Shown here one piece after another: positions 59,712-64,000 of a stretch of DNA of 64,000 bases; the stretch's first letter is position 1, and each line of letters starts with the position of its first letter. Made by a program: the position numbers and the translations under genes. The stretch comes from an uncultured Sutterella sp. Lineage in GTDB: Bacteria > Pseudomonadota > Gammaproteobacteria > Burkholderiales > Burkholderiaceae_F. Under the pieces are notes generated by a model, which was not told where the DNA came from, did not search any database, and saw only the letters and a program-made list of their open reading frames with translations. The DNA is taken from NCBI GenBank assembly GCA_905197905.1, contig CAJKAP010000007.1, positions 1 to 64,000 of the forward strand. Reading direction: 5' to 3'.

Positions 59712-61226
59712 ATGTTTGAGAAGAAACTTCTTCTAAAAGGTCTTTTTTCGTTCCTGACCTTAACTCTCTCTACGCTGACGCTTGCTTCCACTCCCCACAA
59801 AGAAGAGCCGCTTCTCTATCATGCGGACGTTGTGGTTGTGGGAGCAGGTAGTGCTGGGCTATCTGCAGCACTTGAAGTCGCGAACAATCACGCCAAAGTG
59901 ATTGTCTTAGAGAAAATGCCGATGATCGGTGGCAATTCCATGCAGGCCGCGGGTTACATGTTGGCGCTCCCCTCTGAAAAGGGCGAGGTGAATTTCACCC
60001 AGACGCGTAACGAGCTCATTAAAGACATGGTGACAGAAGGCGGCAAAGACGCGAGTAAAGAGAAAATCTCCGTCGTTGTCGATCAGTCGCATGCTGCGGT
60101 GAAATGGCTCCAGAGCATGGGCGCTGACTTAAAGAGTACGCCTGATTACGTCACCACAGATTTTTCTGTGGCCTACCATCCGCTCGCAGGTAACTACACG
60201 GTGGGTGAAGAAATCATCAAGGCGCTGGTGCACACCGTCGAGTCGAAAAATATCCCTATGCTCACGCTCACCCAAGCGACCAAAATCACCACGGATGAAA
60301 AAGGCGTTGTCAACGGCGTGATCGCTCTCAAGGGAGATGGTCGCGAAATTGAAGTGCGCGCCCCAGCGCTCATTATCGCTACGGGTGGCTTTGCCGCCAG
60401 CGACAAGATGCTCGACAAATACGTGAAGCTCCCTTATCCGATGAGTAGCACGAATTTGCCTGGAACGACGGGTGACGGTTTAGTGCTAGCTGAAAAGTTG
60501 GGCGCTAAGCTCGTGGATATGAACCACGTGATGGTGCACGTCACCACCTTGCCTTTCTCAGGGCTCGTGATCCCGATGCAGGCTCGCACGGCGGGTGGCA
60601 TTTTGGTGAACGAAAAGGGGCATCGCTTTACGAACGAACTCTCCTCTGAGCTCCCTCCTTACTACAAACGTGCCGATGGTCACGCTTGGCTCATTTTGGA
60701 CCAAGGCATTGTGGATCGTTTCCCTATTTTGCGTAACTACGCCAACTCTGGCTTTATGCAAAAGGGTCGTACAGAGGAAGAGCTCGCTCGCCAGATTCGT
60801 GTGAATCCTGAAATTCTGGATCAAGAGCTCTCTCGCTACCGCGCTTTTGCACGTCGCCAAAACGATGTGGACTATCGCCGTCCAACGATGGGGAGTTTGC
60901 TCCAAGAGTATCCACTCTACGCCGTGAATGTGCGCCCTGGACTTCAAAGCACTTTAGGTGGCTTGGCAACGGATTTGTCAGCTCGCGTGCTCAATAAAGA
61001 CGATAAGCCCATTACTGGGCTCTACGCAGTGGGTGAAGTCACCGGTGGGCTTTTTGGGGCGCGCCGCTTAGAAGGCTCATCGCTTACCTCTAGCGTTGTC
61101 TTTGGTCGTATCGCGGGTCGTGCGGCTGCTAAATTTGCGCTCTCTCAAGACGGCGCTCGCGCAGAAAAGCCGCTCGTGAAGAAGGTGGAAGAAGTCAAAG
61201 AGAAGATCGCAGAAGACGAAAAATAA
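59712..61226 (+). CDS. Secreted FAD-dependent fumarate reductase-like flavoprotein
   Basis: Exported flavoprotein of the FRD/succinate-dehydrogenase/urocanate-reductase family, about 504 residues. The signal peptide covers about residues 1-26 (hydrophobic LLLKGLFSFLTLTLS). The FAD dinucleotide motif VVVGAGSAGLSAALEV lies near 42-57, EKMPMIGGNS near 70, and the end has GLYAVGEVTGGLFGARRLEGSSLTSSVVFGRIAG in order, the FAD C-terminal motif. No heme or FMN-binding domain is attached, so a separate cytochrome must feed it. Such paralogues reduce fumarate, urocanate or cinnamates in Sutterella-like gut bacteria; substrate unknown. A GTG at 59706 is an alternative start. Confidence 0.85.
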   Translation: MFEKKLLLKGLFSFLTLTLSTLTLASTPHKEEPLLYHADVVVVGAGSAGLSAALEVANNHAKVIVLEKMPMIGGNSMQAAGYMLALPSEKGEVNFTQTRNELIKDMVTEGGKDASKEKISVVVDQSHAAVKWLQSMGADLKSTPDYVTTDFSVAYHPLAGNYTVGEEIIKALVHTVESKNIPMLTLTQATKITTDEKGVVNGVIALKGDGREIEVRAPALIIATGGFAASDKMLDKYVKLPYPMSSTNLPGTTGDGLVLAEKLGAKLVDMNHVMVHVTTLPFSGLVIPMQARTAGGILVNEKGHRFTNELSSELPPYYKRADGHAWLILDQGIVDRFPILRNYANSGFMQKGRTEEELARQIRVNPEILDQELSRYRAFARRQNDVDYRRPTMGSLLQEYPLYAVNVRPGLQSTLGGLATDLSARVLNKDDKPITGLYAVGEVTGGLFGARRLEGSSLTSSVVFGRIAGRAAAKFALSQDGARAEKPLVKKVEEVKEKIAEDEK

Positions 61227-61290
61227 AATCTCTCTAAATGATCTTTTCTTCAAAGCGCCATTGTGATATAAACAATTCACAAGCTTTTGT

Positions 61291-61330
61291 TTTAGGCAGG
61301 AAAGTTTGTCTTTTCTGCCTAAAGTTTTTT
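61291..61330 (+). terminator. Terminator just before sbcD
   Basis: Arms tttaggcaggaaag and cttttctgcctaaa (13 bp, one mismatch) with loop tttgt, followed by GTTTTTTG. It ends only 17 bp before the sbcD ATG. Any sbcD promoter must overlap it or transcription must read through. Confidence 0.85.
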
Positions 61331-61347
61331 GACGCAGGCAGGATTCA

Positions 61348-62622
61348 ATGGCGCGCGCTTTGAGAATTTTTCATTCCGCAGATTGGCATTTTGGAAAGAC
61401 GATTGGGAACGTGGATCGAACAGAGGATTTCCTCGCCTTTATCGATCAGTTTATCGCGATGGTGGAGGAGCGTAAGCCCGACGTGCTTCTCATTGCTGGG
61501 GATATTTTCGATACTTCGCTTCCCTCTAATAAAGCGCAAAAGCTCTACTACAGCTGGATTCATCGCCTGCAAAACACTTCTGTTAAAGCCATTGTCATCA
61601 CGGCAGGAAACCACGATTCGCAACGTTTCCTCGAGGCGCCGAAAGCGCTTCTTGAGACGATGAACTGCTTTATTGCGGGCGAAACCCCAGAAGAACAAGT
61701 CTTTATTTTGAGCGACGAAAAGGGCGAACCCTTGCTTGGCGTGGGTGCCGTGCCTTATCTGCGAGAGGGCGATGTGCGCACGGGCTCCATGAGCTATAGC
61801 GACGCCACGCGTGCTGAACTTTTTGAAGCTGGGGTGAAAGCTCACTACCAAGCAGTCTGGGAGCTCGTCAATAAAGAACTCGCTGGGGCAAAAGTGCCTC
61901 GCATTGCGATGGCACATCTCTTTGTGACGGGCTCAGAACTGCGCCCTGGTGTGCAAAAAGCGAGAGAAGAGGATGCGCTTCGCGTGGGCTCACTCAATAG
62001 TGTCACCTCTGACGCATTCGAGCAGGGCTGGGACTATGTAGCTCTGGGGCACATTCATCACGCGCAAGAGCTCACGTCCAAAACACCGATGCGCTACTCA
62101 GGCGCTCCCATTGGGCTCACGTTTAATCACCGCAAGTATTCGCATTCGATTGTGGAGCTCAATATTGACGAAACTGGGGCGCTCACGATTGATACGCTCC
62201 CCGTTGCTCAAACTCGCCTTTTCCTCCACTTTGAAGGCACCTTGGCAGAGTTAATCGCGGGGATTGAGGAGGCAGGGAAAACGCACCATCAGCCTTATGT
62301 TGAAGCGGTGCTCACTTCGGACGAAGTGGAACCCTTGCTCGTCGAAAAATTGACCGCCGTCGCTGAAAAAGCGGGGGTGATTTTGATTGCGACGCGAAAT
62401 GAGCGCGCACTGCAACGCTATCAAGAAGAAGAGTCCAGCCTTGTGGCGCTCAATGAATTAAGCCCCAGAGAAGTATTTCGACTGCTCGTTGCTGAGGAAT
62501 CTGGCGGGAAAGCAGGGGAAGAAGCAATGCCCGCAGAAGACTTTGAGCGCTATCAGCAGCTTCTCATGGAAGCGGTCGATGGAGTACAAACTGGCCATTG
62601 GCCAATGGCAGAGAAAGAGTGA
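61348..62622 (+). CDS. sbcD: SbcD DNA exonuclease subunit
   Basis: Mre11-type nuclease; with SbcC it cuts hairpins and protein-blocked ends. 424 residues. Phosphoesterase motifs HSADWHFGKT near 10-19, GDIFDTSLPS near 50-59, GNHDS near 87-91, and LGHIHHAQ near 232-239 are all present, followed by the capping domain. sbcC starts 13 bp after its stop. Confidence 0.95.
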   Translation: MARALRIFHSADWHFGKTIGNVDRTEDFLAFIDQFIAMVEERKPDVLLIAGDIFDTSLPSNKAQKLYYSWIHRLQNTSVKAIVITAGNHDSQRFLEAPKALLETMNCFIAGETPEEQVFILSDEKGEPLLGVGAVPYLREGDVRTGSMSYSDATRAELFEAGVKAHYQAVWELVNKELAGAKVPRIAMAHLFVTGSELRPGVQKAREEDALRVGSLNSVTSDAFEQGWDYVALGHIHHAQELTSKTPMRYSGAPIGLTFNHRKYSHSIVELNIDETGALTIDTLPVAQTRLFLHFEGTLAELIAGIEEAGKTHHQPYVEAVLTSDEVEPLLVEKLTAVAEKAGVILIATRNERALQRYQEEESSLVALNELSPREVFRLLVAEESGGKAGEEAMPAEDFERYQQLLMEAVDGVQTGHWPMAEKE

Positions 62623-62635
62623 GGGAGGCTAAAAA

Positions 62636-64000
62636 ATGAGATTACTTCAGCTTGAACTCACCAATGTCAATTCCCTTTACGGGCACTGGCGCATCGACTT
62701 TACCGATATGGCCTTTGCGCGTAATCCGCTTTTTGCCATTATTGGCCCAACGGGAAGTGGGAAGAGTTCCATTCTTGACGCGATTGCGCTTGCGCTTTAT
62801 GGCAACACGCCTCGTATGAATGCGCTCCCTCGTGGAGGTGACCAAGATCAGCAGTGTCCTGTGATGAGTAAGGGGACAGCACTTGTGCGCGCCGCGGTGC
62901 GCTTTCAGATCGATGGCATTACGTATATGAGTTCTTGGCAGCGTCGTATTACCGCACGCGCCAAGCGCCTCTCTGAAGTGGAAGTGGAACTCGTCCAGTA
63001 CCCCGATGAAACAAGTGACACAGGAACCGTGCTCACCACGCAGTTAACCGATTGGCGAGCCCGCATGGTTGAGATTACCCATATGACGTTTGAAACGTTC
63101 TTGCGTAGTGTGCTCCTCTCGCAAGGGGCGTTTGCAGACTTCTTAAAAGCCAAGGACGATGATCGCGCCAATATTTTGGAGCAGATCACGGGAACGGCGA
63201 TTTATTCCGACGTGGGTCGTTGGATCTTTTTGCGCACAAAAGAAGAGTTGCAGCAGAAGGATCTTTTAACGCGAGAAGCTGAATCTCTGCAATTGTTGAC
63301 AGAAGACGCAAAAAGTCAACTTTTAACGACAATTAGTGAACTAAAAGAGAAAGTGACAGCGCTTAGAGCCACTCAAAAGGTCACCGAAATGGGCCTTCAG
63401 TGGCGCCAACGCGTTGACGCATTGAGTAAAGAGGAAGCCAAAGCTGGGCTTCTCTACACCGAAGCTGAGCAGCGTTATCAGGCGCTCGAAGATGATTTGA
63501 AGAAGGCTCGTGCCGCGCAAGAAGCGCTCGTTGCTGGGCTTGCCGCGAAAAAAGTGAGGGAATATGCTTCCGAGGTGATCCGTGTGAAGGAAGAAGTAGA
63601 CCGCCTTGCGAAAGCACTCCCCGAGATTGAGAGCCAGTTGAGTGCCCAAAAAACGCTTTGTGAAAAGGGCGAGTTATCTTACTCAGAGGCGCAAAAAGCC
63701 TTGACGAGCTTTGAGCCTCTCTACCAGCAAGTTCGTGAGTTGGATGAAAGCGTGAAAACGCGTTTAGCGACATTAACGATTCAGCGAGAGCAACTCCAGA
63801 AACTGCGCGATCGAGATCTCACGGAAAAAGCGGCACTCACTTCGCTCTTGGAAAAATCGGAAACATTCCGAACCAGCCAAGCCACCCTTCAGACGCGCTT
63901 TGCCCAATTAGAGGGCGGGCACGATGAGAGTGTGACGCCGACTCTTTTAAAGAACCATTGGGAAGCCTGGCGCGAGGCAGAAGGCTCGTACGCCAGACTC
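62636..64000 (+). CDS. sbcC: SbcC exonuclease subunit, 5' part
   Basis: Rad50-type SMC ATPase, open from the ATG at 62636 (GGGAGG 8 nt upstream) for 455 codons to the window edge; no stop is seen. The start MRLLQLELTNVNSLYG and Walker A IGPTGSGKSSILDA near 40-53 are followed by SVLLSQGAFADFLKA (Q-loop, near 161-175) and a long coiled coil rich in E/K/L/A from about 200. The rest of the coil, zinc hook and C-terminal ATPase half lie outside. Confidence 0.95.
   Translation, partial: MRLLQLELTNVNSLYGHWRIDFTDMAFARNPLFAIIGPTGSGKSSILDAIALALYGNTPRMNALPRGGDQDQQCPVMSKGTALVRAAVRFQIDGITYMSSWQRRITARAKRLSEVEVELVQYPDETSDTGTVLTTQLTDWRARMVEITHMTFETFLRSVLLSQGAFADFLKAKDDDRANILEQITGTAIYSDVGRWIFLRTKEELQQKDLLTREAESLQLLTEDAKSQLLTTISELKEKVTALRATQKVTEMGLQWRQRVDALSKEEAKAGLLYTEAEQRYQALEDDLKKARAAQEALVAGLAAKKVREYASEVIRVKEEVDRLAKALPEIESQLSAQKTLCEKGELSYSEAQKALTSFEPLYQQVRELDESVKTRLATLTIQREQLQKLRDRDLTEKAALTSLLEKSETFRTSQATLQTRFAQLEGGHDESVTPTLLKNHWEAWREAEGSYARL

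Overview
The window is a continuous stretch of chromosome from a Gram-negative bacterium of moderate GC content. Outer-membrane assembly genes (lptE, bamC), lipid A/KDO synthesis (kdsA), queuosine enzymes and the orders leuS-lptE-holA-proA, pyrG-kdsA-eno-ftsB and rne/rluC-HAD point to a betaproteobacterium of the Burkholderiales. The asparaginase, the periplasmic fumarate-reductase-like flavoprotein and the DcuC-like carrier suggest an asaccharolytic, anaerobic or microaerophilic gut lineage such as Sutterellaceae. That placement is inference from gene content; no 16S gene is present. I see no prophage, transposase, CRISPR array or plasmid gene.

Layout. 1-5.4 kb: a DUF401 permease, a manganese exporter under a yybP-ykoY riboswitch, queH, yggS, and an imuA-like gene followed by a free-standing ImuB C-terminal domain. 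5.5-10.2 kb: a complete ugpBAEC glycerol-3-phosphate ABC importer with hairpins between ugpB and ugpA. 10.2-14.1 kb: yqaA, a sodium:solute symporter and etfBA. 14.1-19.4 kb: the ribosomal operon rpsP / rimM-trmD-rplS, split by an AbgA-like amidohydrolase and a DcuC-like carrier; a strongly structured 120-nt RNA follows rpsP. 19.4-28.8 kb (minus strand): GntR regulator and MFS carrier, a THUMP-type rRNA methyltransferase, proA, holA, lptE, leuS. 29-36 kb: uvrD with a Gly/Ser/Tyr-rich linker, tRNA-Arg(CCT), and a divergent MATE efflux pump / class II UvrA pair. 36-46 kb: periplasmic asparaginase, argG, a CDF zinc exporter with a tandem operator, pyrG, kdsA, eno, ftsB, hslO. 46.4-52.6 kb: PHP nuclease, site-2 protease, methyltransferase, bamC, two DUF805 proteins, an FKBP isomerase, gluQ. 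52.6-59.5 kb: rne with internal C-terminal repeats, a 1.5-kb hairpin-dense non-coding gap, rluC and a HAD phosphatase. 59.7-64 kb: a secreted FAD reductase, sbcD and the 5' part of sbcC, which runs off the window.

Most genes are housekeeping. The parts that look least described are the polymerase-less imuA/ImuB-tail pair, the long hairpin field between rne and rluC, the rod-shaped RNA after rpsP, and the 36-residue repeats at the end of RNase E. All names come from reading motifs and remembered family sequences; no database search was run.
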